The notes: generated by a model from the sequence alone, not told the origin. Shown: positions 1-11,190, counted from the stretch's first letter. The stretch: DNA of 64,000 nt from Mitragyna speciosa (GCA_024721245.1 CM045555.1:10046558-10110557), one strand, 5' to 3'. Numbers and translations: made by a program.

Positions 1-188
1 ATTGAACTCGTTCAACTTGATCTAGTCTAGTTGTTCTTAGGCATGTTTCATCTTTTCAAGGGAGATTCAAGGCAAAACAACTCCACGTCAAGGGTTCCTT
101 GGTTCACGAATCAAACAAGGTCTTGAGTTCAATGAGTTGCATACTTGAAATCCAAGACTTTCTTAGCAACGCAACTGTGCGCACATCA
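1..188 (+). mobile_element. 3' end of a family X LTR (truncated by window edge)
   Basis: This is the terminal part of an LTR ending in ...GCGCACATCA at 188. It matches the ends of two complete copies in the window: 1016-1866 (same strand) and 17169-18068 (opposite strand). The shared block includes the phrase around caactccacgt and the terminal cgcacatca. The following five bases (ttacc) would be the TSD, but the start lies outside the window. It interrupts an Ogre-like LTR. No coding capacity is visible. Confidence 0.75.
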
Positions 189-890
189 TTACCCCTAAAA
201 AATAATTAATTTCACAATTATACAAAACAAGAGCCCCCACATAAAAAATAAATTTTCAAGCAAAGCTTAAGATTGCAAATTGCGAATTTAGAACATAGAT
301 TTGAGCCAAAAAGTGCTCATGCATCAAAATTATCATTTTACCCCTGAATGCGTTAGTTATAGAAAAAATAGTTTTTGAACCCAAAAAAAATCAAAAATTA
401 AAAATATGCTGAAAAATGTGAAATATGAATTCAGGACTCAAAAATGAGCGAAAAAGGCATTCATGAGAAATGACGATTTTGCCCTTAGATTGACGTGATA
501 TATCAAAAATGTGTTTGACCCCAACAAATTACCACAAATTGGGAATATACTTAAACGTATGAAATATGATTTTAGGACTCAAAAGTGGATGAAAAAGACA
601 TTCACAAGGTGAAATGATGATTTTGTCCATAGATTGATGTAATATAAAAAAAAAACTGGCAACTGCCTTCAAAAAATTACAAAAATTTAGAAACATGTAT
701 AAGAGTATAAAACATAAATTTAAAATTTTAAAATGTGTAAAAAAGATATTTATATGCTGAATTATCATTTTGCGACTAGAAGTGCTGATTTTGCCATTTT
801 TATCCAAAAATTGGAATTTGATCTCGTGAAAAAGGAAAATATCCCCCAATGTTAAAAAAATAAGTGGTGTATCAAAATTTGATTTCTACA
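189..890 (-). mobile_element. Ogre-like element A, partial LTR
   Basis: Read on the minus strand, the LTR begins TGTAGAAATCAAATTTTGAT at 890, close to the LTR start of the complete Ogre copy at 44689. The rest is AT-rich U3 with several blocks resembling gacgattttgccctta, a motif also repeated in the LTR starting at 31913. Its distal part is cut by the family X LTR ending at 188. No gene is present; the short open frames here are AT-rich noise. Confidence 0.7.
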
Positions 891-1015
891 GCTTGCCCCT
901 CTTTGTCCAAAATCTCGTAGAGATTTCAGATAAAAACACAGACCGCACCAAATTTTGGCTCACCTAATTGTGTAAACAAATGCAAATGCAAAAGGAAACA
1001 AACATGTAAACATGC

Positions 1016-1866
1016 TGATAGAGATCAAGGGGCTTATGACTTATGACTTGACTAAGAGCTAAGAAGATGAAGCAAGCATTGCAAGGATTGATCATATGCT
1101 TACAAAAGGAGGAAGTTACTTGGGCCAAGTCCAATCCATCACCAAGGATGATCACTCTATTATGGGCCATTGATGATCCAAATAAAAGTGCTAATGTGGA
1201 AGTCCAAGCACTAGAAGCCTTAGAGAGTGATTTGGGCTAATTGACCAAGTGAAGAGAAGCCCAATCGAAAGAAGGCTATTGGGCCTCATTGGGTGGGGCG
1301 TCCAGTGCATTAGCCTTCTTTGGGATTTTTTTATTTTATTTTAAGAATATTCTAGACTAGTTTTAATTGGAAGACTTCTAGATTGTTTTCTATTCTTTTA
1401 TGTTAAGTGTTAATTTTTGGTAGTTAGTCTAGAAATCTCTTTACCATATTTTTTGACGTGTAAGCCTATAAATATGCTACCATGTGTAACGTTTTCTTCA
1501 TAGCGTGATCAATAAAATTGTGTGTTTTCTCTTAATTGAGATTTCTCTTGGTTCTTTGTCGATTAAGAACAATGCTTGGTCATATCAAGTTCATCTTGTG
1601 GTGACCAAACCCTTCGCTTAGAATTTTTCTTTTTTGTGTTGATCCAAACCATAGAGTCGTGTAGGTTAGATTTACTTGTTTACGCACAACTAAATCTAAA
1701 CTAGCTTCTTTAGGGCCTAGTTCATCATAGGAGAGTTGATTCAAAGCAAACAACTCCACGTTAAGGTTGCTTTGATTTACGAATCATCGTCGGTCTTGAG
1801 TTCAATGAGTTGCACACTTGGATCTTCAAGGCATTCTTGGTCCAATTCATACTTCTACGCACATCA
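1016..1866 (+). mobile_element. Solo LTR, family X, with 5-bp TSD
   Basis: An 851-bp unit starts TGATAGAGATC and ends CGCACATCA, flanked by the direct repeat catgc (1011-1015 and 1867-1871). A TATAAATA box and an AATAAAA signal lie inside in the right order for an LTR promoter and polyadenylation site. No internal domain follows, so it is a solo LTR left by recombination between two LTRs. Its superfamily cannot be fixed from an LTR alone. Confidence 0.85.
1467..1474 (+). promoter_or_regulatory. TATA box of family X LTR
   Basis: TATAAATA lies in the context cctataaatatg, about 450 bp into the LTR, with AATAAAA at 1511-1517 about 40 bp downstream. Compact plant LTRs often have this arrangement. 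Activity is inferred only. Confidence 0.55.
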
Positions 1867-2370
1867 CATGCATAGCATGAGAATGTGATGAAGTGCGAAC
1901 AAATAAGCATTAACATGTAAAAAGATGTTACCAAATTCTCTAGGAGCTACCTACGTATCCCGATGAAGAAAATCAAGTCAAACGTAGTTCATATGATTAA
2001 AATGAAACAATCATATAAAATGCATTGATTTAAAGCTTGATGTAAATGACATCCACATAAACTATAGCAACTAATGATGCTTTGCAATTGAAAAACAAAC
2101 TCTCTTTTTTTATTAGGGAGAAAACACAAAAGTAAATTGATTAATACGATAACTAATCTATGAGATGACAAATGAAGAACATGAATGATGAATGAGCATG
2201 TTATTATAATGAAACGGTATCTAATGCTACAAAAGTAACTATTGGCAATTGAGGAATGAAACGGCACCCAACGAACGAGTTGGAACTACCATCAACTAAC
2301 ATAAAAGTCCAATAGACGAGTTGGAACAGCCAGTAACAAACATAAACTTAACTGAAACAAAAAGCGTGAC

Positions 2371-3265
2371 GTCCAATGCACGGATTGGATCTTCTACTAA
2401 AAACTGAAAAATAAAATGTTTAAATTCAAAGAGCAACCCCCAATGCCAAGATTGGATCTTCTATCGGAGACCGAAAATAAAATGATGGAATTTAAAGCAT
2501 AGCTCCCAATACCTAGATTGGTTTTTTTGTTGGAAATTGAAAATTAAAAATGACTAAATTTAAAGCGTAGCACTCAATGCTTGGATTTGATCTTCTACAG
2601 GAGATTGAAAATAGCTGAAGCCTGGTTCTCAATAGCTTCTGATTTTTATGAAAACTGATTTTAGAAAAGTTAAAAATCAGTTGCTCCTAATTTTAGCTTA
2701 AAAAATCAAAATGCATTGTTAAAAAAGCAGTTGAGAAAATCACAAAATAGATTTTTCAAAAATTAGAAGCTAAAATTAGGTAGAAAAAAGCTATTGAGAA
2801 CAAGCCTTGAATTTAAAGCATGGCACCCAATGCAAGAATTGGATCTTCTATCGAAGATTGAAAATAAAATGACTAAATTTAAAGTGCAGTGCCCAATGCC
2901 TGAATCAAATCTTCTGCTAAAGACTGAAAATAAAATAATTGAATTTAAAGCGCGACACCCAATGTCTGGATTAGCTCTTCTGTTCGGCATTGAAAATAAA
3001 AATGAATGAATTTAAAGCACAGCACCCAATGCATGGATCAAATCTTCAGTTGAAAACTGAAAGTAAAATGACTAAATTTAAAGCCTCGTGTCCAACAACT
3101 GGATTGGATCTTCTGCTAGAAACTAAAATAAAAATGGTTGAATTTAAAACGCGGCACCTAATGTCTGGATTGAATATTTTGTCGGAGACTAAAAATAAAC
3201 TGAATTTAAAAATGCGACGCCCAATGTATTAATTGAATCTTTGTCGAAGATTGAAAATAAAATGA
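2371..3265. repeat. Tandem array, ~67-bp unit, in Ogre A 3' UTR
   Basis: Roughly a dozen degenerate units share the core cccaatgc(c)tggattggatcttct...gactgaaaataaaatgac...aatttaaagc. Early unit starts (2373, ~2440, ~2507, ~2574) give a spacing near 67 bp. The array is interrupted by a MITE at 2619-2807. Short open frames on both strands are by-products of the repeat. Tandem repeats in the 3' UTR are a known property of Ogre-type elements; this unit differs from the 88-bp unit of Ogre B. Confidence 0.8.
2619..2807. mobile_element. Small MITE inside the tandem array
   Basis: A ~189-bp AT-rich segment has terminal inverted repeats: left agcctggttctcaatagctt, right complementary to aggcttgttctcaatagctt. 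It contains internal inverted segments (cctaattttagctt and aagctaaaattagg). It breaks the 67-bp array, and both flanks show tga(a), consistent with a 3-4 bp TSD. A Tourist/PIF-Harbinger-like MITE is the most likely class, but the TSD is too short to be sure. Confidence 0.6.
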
Positions 3266-3274
3266 CTGAATCTA

Positions 3275-3562
3275 TGATTCTAACCCCTAACTTAACTTGT
3301 AATTATGATTTTCTCCATTTGTTTTACTGCAAATTATTGAGTTTTCCATTTTGCCTACCAACTATTTGATGAATTGTCGAGATAATAAGGAAAGTGATTA
3401 GTTTGGTACTTGCCAATTCATGTTTCCTCGTGAGATCGACCCTAATACTTCCCCTACTACAATTGATCGGTGCACTTGCAGAAAGGGGTATTAGGTTATA
3501 AATTTCATTACTTGTTTGTGTAAATTTTCCTTAATCTTGATAGTACCTAAAGCTCACAATTA
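3275..3562 (+). mobile_element. Athila 5' LTR remnant
   Basis: The sequence from gattctaac to ctcacaatta matches the last ~280 bp of the 3' LTR (30060-30341), including tgtttcct and the phrase ctcacaat at the end. About 1 kb of LTR is missing on the left, where the 67-bp array abuts directly. The final CA is mutated to TA. Confidence 0.8.
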
Positions 3563-3569
3563 ACTTTTT

Positions 3570-3586
3570 TGGCATTGTTGTCGAGG
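3570..3586 (+). promoter_or_regulatory. Athila primer-binding site
   Basis: The sequence tggcattgttgtcgagg, eight bases inside the LTR, is a decayed version of the TGGCGCCGTTGCCGGGG-type PBS typical of Athila elements (tRNA-Asp in the literature). It supports both the lineage and the plus-strand orientation. Confidence 0.6.
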
Positions 3587-3735
3587 AAATCAAGGCAATA
3601 TTAAAGTGAAAACAAGCTTTATTAATCTTGACTTTTGTTCTTTGTTGTTTTATAATCTTTCTTGCTTTGATTTTTGTAGGCACCAAGTAGGTATTCATGG
3701 AAGGTGGTATAGTAGTCTCAATTGAACAACCTTAA

Positions 3736-4698
3736 GTGGAGCATGTGGAGTCATTTTCCCAAAGATCATTAAGAGATTTTGCTATGTTAGGTATTTCATC
3801 TTCTCAAACTTGTATTTCAAAGCCACCGGTAAGTGCAAATTCTATTGAACTTAATCCCTCCTTGATACAAATGGTTCAAAAAGATCAATTTGGAGAAAAC
3901 TCAATTGAGGACCCTTATGTGCATTTAGCTAGTTTTGAGGCATTATGTGATACAATCAAGTTTCAAGGAGTTAGTGAAGATGGTATAAAACTCAGATTGT
4001 TTCCATTTTCCTTATATGGCATTGCTAAAACATGGCTTATTTCACCTGGGCCAAGCACATTCACAAATTGGGTTACTTTGTCAAATGCTTTCTTGAATAA
4101 GTATTTTCCACTTGTTAACACGGCTAAGTTAAGGATGGACATAATTAACTTTAGTCAATAAGAGGATGATTCATTGTATGAAACTTGGGAAAAATATAAG
4201 GACTTGTTAAGGAAATGTCCTCACCATGGACTTTCCAATCGGCTAATAGACCAAATATTTGACAATGCATTAACCTAACCTACTAAAGTTAATTTAGATG
4301 CAGCCGTAGGTGGAGCTTTAATGGCAAAGTCAACAAGTGAAGCTCAAAAGTTGATAGAAGAAGTTGCAATCAATCAATCTCAATGGCAACATAATGGAGG
4401 TAACCATTCAAGATTCCCAAGTATGTACCGAAATGAAGCATTTGATAAGTTGAATAATAGAATGAATAAATTTGAAAATATGTTTAACAAGCGTCTTGAT
4501 ATTGTTAGTTCTATGTCTCATGTGAACGTTGCATGTTGTGCTAATTGTGGAGGAAGGCATAATTCAAATAACTATGCTAGTTTGGCACAACTACAATGTA
4601 TTAGTAATTACAATCATCCATTTCAAAGTAATTCATGTTCACTAATTCAAAATTAAAGGTGGAATAACCAACAAGATCAACCTATTGAAACTAAACCG
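3736..4698 (+). pseudogene. gag: Athila gag, N-terminal part (broken)
   Basis: The translation reads as an Athila capsid protein: SLRDFAMLG near the start, then IQMVQKDQFGEN, DPYVHLASFE, LRLFPFSLYGIAKTWL, a NAFLNKYFP block and, after an in-frame TAA at 4159-4161, LYETWEKYKDLLRKCPHHG. A Cys-rich segment with CCANCGG near 4535 lies where a zinc-knuckle-like motif is expected. Further in-frame stops occur near 4278 and at 4654-4656. The frame runs straight into the target-site duplication at 4694-4698 and resumes in the same sense at 9716, so the solo LTR at 4699-9710 interrupted an already recognisable gag gene. Expression is not expected. Confidence 0.8.
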
Positions 4699-5243
4699 TG
4701 TAGACACCAAATTTGACACACGCTCATTTTTCTAACGTTGGGGAACATTTTCCTACTATTTGGAGTCAAATCTCGATTTTTGAGTAAAAATGAAAAAATC
4801 AGCAATTTCGGAGGGCCGAATAGTAATTTTCTTTTATTGTAAATATTTTTCATTAATTTTGAGGGCTTAATTTCATTTTTTTGTATTTTTATAAACATTT
4901 TTAAATTTTGTGATTTTTTCAGATTTAAGTGATATTTTTCGTATATTTTGACAGTATAGGGACAAAACAGTAATTTTGCCTCCTGAGTATTATTTTTCGT
5001 CATTTTTGGGTTCCAAATGCATTTTTAGGTTTTTAAGCATGTTTTTAAGTTTTTTAAACTTTTTTTTTAAGATGAATTGCTATTAATAAATTTATTATTT
5101 AAAATTTTCTTAATTTTTTTTCATTATTTGTGTGTTTTGAAAAGAATGTAGGTTTTAATTTTTTGTAAGGGTAAGGATGTAATTTTTGTAGTCAAGGGCG
5201 TTTTGGTCTTTTCGTCATTTCTTGGAGGTTAAGACTTGTGCAC

Positions 5244-5251
5244 TATAAATA
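5244..5251 (+). promoter_or_regulatory. Probable TATA box of the Ogre-type solo LTR
   Basis: TATAAATA occurs in the context cactataaataccc. The LTR at 31913 has the same context (tctataaataccc at 32959), which supports a conserved promoter. Transcription would start about 5275-5285 and enter the CA-rich stretch. Confidence 0.6.
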
Positions 5252-5312
5252 CCCCTACTTGGAGATTAAAAAGGGGGAGAAAATAAAAAGTTTAGGGAGA
5301 GTTTTTAGTTTT

Positions 5313-6420
5313 TCCATTTCACCAAGAACACCAAGAACACACACTTTTTTTTTTTTTTTTACACACATCTTCAAGTTTTCACACACCACACCAAGAACAC
5401 ACACCACACATCTTCAAGTTTTCACACACCACACCAAGAACATACACCACACATCTTCAAGTTTTCACACATCACACCAAGAACACACACTTTTTTCTAC
5501 ATACATCTTCAAGTTTTCACATACTACACCAAGAACACACACCACACATCTTCAAGTTTTCACAAACCACACCAAGAACACACACTTTTTTCTACATATA
5601 GCTTCAAATTTTCACACAAGAACACCAAGAACACACACCACACATCTTCAAATTTTCACAGACTACACCAAGAACACACACTCACTCTTTCACACATGCT
5701 ACGCACACTCACACTACACACACATTCACCTTTCTCTCTCACACACTTCTCACATACATAAACACACACTGCACATACCAATTTACACACACAATAAACA
5801 CAGAGATTCACACACAAATACACGCAGTCAGCCACATGCTCACACAATCATATGTTCCAATTCACCCACACAACACACATTCACCCATAGTTTCAATCTT
5901 TTACACACACACACCAAACCACACAAATTCACATGCATATCCACGAATTCACATACACAAATACACAGCAATAAAACCACAAGCACACACACAATCAGAA
6001 TCAAAACACCCTAATCACACATTGATTCACACACAGTGGATTCACACACATTCACACACTACCCCAATTGTGCATACATACACACAAATAGACTTCCATG
6101 CACAGAATTCATCACAATCATAAACACACACTGCTCACAAATCAGGCTCACTTCACATGCAATTCACACACAAACTCAAGCACAGACAGATTCACATACA
6201 CTAGTACGTGCACTAAACACACAAACAGGCTCACTTCACATACACCAACACACACAGCTAAACACGCACAAACACATACACTCACATGAAAACACACACT
6301 CTCAAACTGCTCACGCAGTAACCAAACTCACAAGCCACACACACATAGCACACCTTCACACACAATTACAAATTTCAGCATATGCAGACATACAAAAACA
6401 CACAATTCATTCACAAATAA
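5313..6420 (+). repeat. CA-rich tandem array in LTR
   Basis: From 5313 to about 5690 a ~60-bp composite unit repeats (caccaagaacacacaccac, then atcttcaagttttcacac). It grades into irregular (CA)n-rich sequence to about 6420. The matching position in the Ogre B LTR (42760-43560) is CA-rich on that element's sense strand too, so the composition is a family feature. Open frames here are repeat artefacts. Confidence 0.8.
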
Positions 6421-7189
6421 CTGTCCCAAACAATCAACTCCATTACTGTCTGAATCCCCTCATTAAAGCCCACTCTCGAGCTACCCAATCCATTTGGTAA
6501 TCGCCAATATATTTTCAATCAACAATCACAACCATCAGCCCCAATACTGCCTACAAATCAACAACCCAAATCCCCATATCAGTTGTCCAAAACTTAGAAT
6601 AAGCTGCCTCTCACACTTGCAAAAAAAGCAAAATCACACTATTAAAACCACCCCTGAAGCTGCCATAATCATCAGAAAATAACAAATTCACCTCCACAAC
6701 TGCCACCAATTATAGACCGCCCTCATCACTCAAAATCCACTGGAATCAATCCCTTACCACTTAAATTCGTCGCTCAAAGTCAGCCCCAAAGCACCCTGTA
6801 ACCAGCCCATGCAGACAAACCACCGACTACCAATCACCAAGCACCATCACCGCCGTAGGGATTGGAGCAAGGAGCCAGTAATTCACCAGGCTGCCAATGG
6901 GCTCACCACATCTGCCCTGCTCACCGTCGTACAATAAACCTTCCATCATCAAAGCCCGCCACCACAAATTGCTTCATCACCATTGCTAATTTTCCTCTGC
7001 CACCAAATTTGACATCTGTCCTTTAGGTAAAGTCTTCTTTCAAATTTTCTCTTAATCAACTTCCTTAGATGATATTAGGGGGGTGACTTCTAGGTGTAAA
7101 GTATTAACGGCATTTGTGATGATTCGAATGACTTTGGGAATTAAGGGAGGGAATTTAGGAATTGGGAATCTGACTGCTTAAGGAAGTTC

Positions 7190-7385
7190 GCTTAGGAAGG
7201 AGAAGAGAGAGCAAAGGCGAGAAAGAGAAAGAGCCGAGAGAGAGAGAGAGAGCAATCGGTTACAGAAGCCAGAAAGAAAGAAGAGAGATCAGAGGGAAAT
7301 ATAGAAGCAGTAAGAGGGTCAGCGAAGAAGAAGAACGAGAGAGAGAAGAGAGATAGAGTCTGAAGGAAGAAGACGACCTGGGGGG
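7190..7385 (+). repeat. Purine-rich (GA) tract in Ogre-type solo LTR
   Basis: The stretch is dominated by gagagagagag, agaagagaga and gaagaagaag, almost free of pyrimidines. The sense-strand equivalent in Ogre B (minus strand of 42293-42650) is also purine-rich. It could be part of an untranslated leader; no function can be shown. Confidence 0.6.
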
Positions 7386-8565
7386 GAGGGGTTTTCTTAA
7401 TTTTGTACATTTATTTATTTATTTTTTCTTTTCACATAAGAAAAAGAGAAAAATGATTTGGGAATTGGCTTTAGTTCTTAATTTAGTGCATTTTTTTTCT
7501 TTCTTTCGTTGTTTAATTTTTTGTGTTAATTGATTTCCATTTTAGCTTAGTTTAAGTTGGATTAAGCAATTAAAATAATCTGTTAGGTTAGTTTAGCTAA
7601 TTAATGTAGTTTTATTTTAGTGAAGCATTTTCTGTTTTTGGTTATTCTATTTATAGTAAATAGTTACATGTCAGTCCCTAGGACTTGAATAATATTGGTA
7701 TGCTCTCAAAGATTTCCTAGTCTTGTACAATTAGGTCCTCAATTTTACACATTGACTCTCAGATTTTTATATTCTTTCAATTCAGTCCCCTATTTGCAAT
7801 TTGCTCCACTTTTGTTCAAATTTATTATTTTTGTCCCCCTACTTACTTTAATTTTGCATTTCTACCCTTCTAGACTTTGTGAATTTTTAATTTTTACACC
7901 TTAAGTTTTATGGAGCTTCATTTTTAATCCCTTTAGTTGATAGAATTTACATCGTACTCTAATTACATGTTTTTAGGCTTTATTTATTTATATAGTGATA
8001 CCTTGACTTGTCTGTTCATTTTCTTAAGTATTGGTACCGGGCCTTCAAAGAGGTATCCCTATTCCTCATTAATCTCTCTTTTGTGTGCTCCAATGTGCCT
8101 TACGTGATTTTTATGCATTTTATTCACATATTTCCTATTTGGCATGCTCTTTGCGTATTTATTTCTTTCACGCAATTTCATTTTAAATATTATTATTTCT
8201 TTATTATTATTTTGATAAGAATGTAATATTTTTGTATTCAACTAGTCAATGTAATAGTTAGAATATTTTTTCTCATATTTTAGTAAAATTTTGTATCTAG
8301 ATAGAAAGTGTAATAGATAGGACATTTTTAATTTTTCCCCTTTAAATTGTAAATCAAGCCCCCCGGTGTAATAGTCAAGGTTTATTTGCTTTTGCGTGCT
8401 TATATGTTTATTTCTTTTACCGCTTTCATTAGGATTTTTGCATCTAGAATATTATGCTTATGTGTTATGTGCTCCTATGTGATATTATATGTTTTTATAT
8501 GTTTAATTTACTTTTAATTCATGCTTTAATGTTTAATTCATGATTTACGGTATTCTGTCACCACA

Positions 8566-8650
8566 CTAGTCCAACGCTAGTTGTGGCCTCTTTCTTTTCC
8601 TGCTAGTCCAATGCTAGTGAGATTTTTAGAACGGGCTAGTCCAACGCTAG
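8566..8650 (+). repeat. Triple CTAG-type imperfect palindromes in the LTR
   Basis: Three copies of ctagtccaa(c/t)gctag lie at 8566-8580, 8603-8617 and 8636-8650. Each has CTAG at both ends around a 7-base core. The same triplet, with the same flanking words (ttgtgg after the first, ttttta after the second), is present in both Ogre B LTRs. Confidence 0.75.
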
Positions 8651-9715
8651 ACCCTTAGAGCATTTTAGTGTTAGGATCATTCATGTGCATTTCACATTTC
8701 ACACACTTTTAGCTTTCTTTCCATTTGACATGATTTTATTATTACTATTATTATTATTATTTACTATTATTATTATTATTTTGACAACATTTTCAAAATG
8801 CATGACATTTAAGTTGCATTTCACTTAAATTAGGACATTTGTGTGATTCGACTAGAAATAGTCGTCTACTCACGTGGGAAGCGGTGGCGTACAGGCCGTT
8901 CTCCCCTCCGTAAGTAGAAACATGTAGTCACGAGTTATTAGTCTCCCGTACCCGTCATGTTGCATTCCCACCTTCTTTCTTCACTTACTATATATTATTA
9001 TTTTCTTTTTCTTTTGCATCACATTTTGCATAAAAACTCGTGACTCCCTCAAGGTCTCGACTCGGGTCTCGCAATTAATGCGATAATTCCGATCAAGCCT
9101 TGACGGAACATGACGACCCTCCCGATATTCACACTTAGACTTAGGATTTGTATTCATTTAGATACATCCAAACGCGATAGAGTCTAGGGTTAATTTAGGA
9201 AAATTTGATTAAACCTCGCAACTAGCTTCGGCTAGGTTGAAAGGATGCCTTAGGCGCGAGCCTTTGCCTTCCCTTTCTTCAAACGTGACTCCCGGACCTT
9301 TTTCTTTCATTTTTCGTAGACCGGAGTCCAAAAAGGGGTTTAAGTAATTTTTCTAGAATTTTATTTTTGTTTTGTTTAAACGATTTCTTCGGGTGACTTG
9401 GTACACCCTAACTCAGTACCAAGTGGCGACTCCATTTTTTTTAAAAATAAAACCCTTTTTCAAAAATTAGTTGGCCAAACCTGTCGCACTTTTAGTCCCG
9501 GCCTTGTTTTCTTTTAAAATACCATTTTTTTTAAAATACACTTTTTTTTTAATAAAATCTGATTTTTCACACACGCGCACGATTTTTCCCAAAACTTTCT
9601 TTTCAAAAGGGTCATTAGACTAGACCGTCTTTTCGGGACGCGACAGTCAATGACTCTACTAGCACCCTTTTTACCTTTACCCTTTTACATACAATTTTTC
9701 AGACGCGACAAACCG

Positions 9716-10485
9716 GCTTGGGAATTGGCTATAGAAAAAGTAGCCAATGAACTAGCAAATGCTACAAATAATCAATTAAGGGAATTAGCCAGTTCTACTA
9801 ATAGCAAGATTGATAGGTTGACAATTGATACTAAAGAAGGGTTTCAAAAAATGGAAAGTAGATTTGAAAGGTTAGAGGAAAAATTTGATAGAATAGAAAA
9901 CCAAATAGCTCATGCATTGACCACTAGGATACAAGTTGAAAAACCTAGTCATGTGGCATATAATCCTAGTGAAAATATAGAAGCAAACACCTTTCGTTGT
10001 GGAAATCAAGTAGATGAACCTTTCACTTTTGGGCAAATAAATATGGAAAATGAGCATGTAAAGCATAAGCATATAAGAGATGAGATAATGATGTCTAAGG
10101 AGCAAATGGACTTAAACAATACCTCAACTTCAAGAACAATACCCATTCCCCCATTTCTAATGAGGAAAGTGAAAATGAAATTGATGAAGGTAAGTTTGGA
10201 GTGAATTTAGTGACTAATTACCATGTTTTCATGTGTGAGATTAATTTCATTGCTGCCAATTTGATTCTAACTCAAGAGAATAGACTTGACAACGTTGGTT
10301 ATGAAGTTGGTCAAGATTCTCATGATTCTTGCTTCACGAGTGTAGAAATGGAAGATCCTTGTGATGAAGCACAAATATTTGAGCAAAAAGAGCAACTCAA
10401 TTTGATTGACAATTTGAGCTCACATGGAGTTGTTTATCCTTTATGGGATTCACCAATCACAAAATTAGTTTGGAGAAAAGTCTAG
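9716..10485 (+). pseudogene. gag: Athila gag, C-terminal part (broken)
   Basis: Continuation of the gag frame cut by the solo LTR: the frame entering at 4698 resumes here with AWELAIEKVANELANA. The segment encodes a charged, probably coiled-coil region (SKIDRLTIDTKEGFQKMES, FERLEEKFDRIENQI) typical of the middle of Athila gag. It stops at 10202-10204. The next frame (10201-10485, starting NLVTNYHVFM) continues after a one-base shift to about PLWDSPITKLVW. No protease or RT follows; the open reading ends at 10485. Confidence 0.7.
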
Positions 10486-11004
10486 TTCTAGTCTTTAAAT
10501 GAAGCGCTTGTTAGTAGGCAATCCAATTTTTTTTGTATTGTAAGTTGATTTGGTGTGTTTTATGTTTTATGTGTGTTTTGAAGTTTTTTTGTTTGATTTG
10601 TGGTTGGAATTTGAACTTGAAGCATTATGTGGAATCTTGAGGTATCATGTTTAAACTTGAATTCTTATGCCAAATTTTCATATCTCTTGTATTTTGGAGG
10701 TACATTTTGTTTAAACATCTTAGTTTATCATTTGAAATGTGTTTGAGGTGGTTTTAAGGTTAAAAAGAACAAGGAAACCAATTTGGAGCATTGAGTTTCA
10801 AAGTTACTATTTCTATTGGTTTACTATTCATGAGCTAAGTTTCTTTGAGCAATTTGATTCTCATTTGGTAATCCATTGACTTTTCATGCATAAATTGATT
10901 TTGAGCAACTTTATTTTGTCGTTTGAAACTTGTTCAAAGTGTTTTTGAGGTGAGAATCATATAATGAATTAAATTGAGGTATTGAGTGAAAAAGGTAGCT
11001 ATTC
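10486..11004 (+). other. Athila internal non-coding sequence (left part)
   Basis: AT-rich sequence with repeated phrases such as acatgtttgaagtg and ttgaggt(g/t), and no open frame worth reporting. It continues at 16965-17168 and 18069-18300, with the LINE, X LTR and gypsy C inserted between. The last 16 bases are the LINE target-site duplication. Confidence 0.6.
10989..11004. repeat. LINE target-site duplication, left copy
   Basis: AAAAAGGTAGCTATTC is repeated exactly at 16949-16964 on the other side of the LINE. Its 16-bp length is normal for target-primed reverse transcription, and it fixes both ends of the element. Confidence 0.9.
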
Positions 11005-11190
11005 TTTTTTTTTTATTGGCTAACCCCGTAGACGGGGGGGGGGGGGAGGGGGATGCCACTCCCAAATTTTATTAATAATAAAAAAGAGGGGGACTGGACC
11101 TTACCTCAATTATTACAAATATCTAAAAGGAACCAAAGAAAAAATCCAAGTTAAAGTATAAGAGTAGAAGTACTATTTTTTAAGCATAAC
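11005..11190 (-). other. LINE 3' UTR and poly(A) tail
   Basis: On the minus strand this follows the RNase H stop and ends in an A-rich tail. It contains a run of about 13 G on the plus strand near 11034-11047 next to a second G run, so the transcript would carry a C-run. No further gene. Confidence 0.7.

Larger units (their letters stand above)
891..3274 (-). mobile_element. Ogre-like element A, 3' untranslated region (left part)
   Basis: Directly inside the LTR is a polypurine tract (minus strand aaagaggggcaagc, about 891-904), identical in position and nearly in sequence to that of Ogre B at 44690. Further blocks shared with Ogre B are atctcg(t/c)agagatttcag and ctctaggagct. The region is non-coding and holds a family X LTR, a tandem array and a MITE, listed separately. 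It is the same kind of 3' UTR seen at 30342-31912, beyond the Athila insertion. Confidence 0.65.
4699..9710 (+). mobile_element. Solo LTR of an Ogre-type element (5.0 kb) with TSD
   Basis: The 5012-bp unit starts TGTAGACACCAAATTTGACA and ends GACGCGACA, flanked by aaccg at 4694-4698 and 9711-9715. The start matches the Ogre LTRs at 31913 and 44689, and the GCGACA end matches 39013 and 60469 (reverse). From left to right it holds AT-rich U3, a TATA box, a CA-rich array, a purine-rich stretch, AT-rich DNA, the triple CTAG motif and a conserved terminal ~1.1 kb. No internal domain is attached, so it is a solo LTR. There is no gene; the 258-codon open frame at 5238-6014 is low-complexity His/Thr sequence. 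Confidence 0.9.

Noticed and set aside
2794..3232. Plus-strand frames with repeated FKARHPMSGL-like words
   Set aside because: By-product of the 67-bp tandem repeat.
5238..6014. 258-codon plus-strand open frame rich in His and Thr
   Set aside because: It follows the CA-rich tandem array codon by codon; composition and periodicity explain it, and it lies in an LTR.
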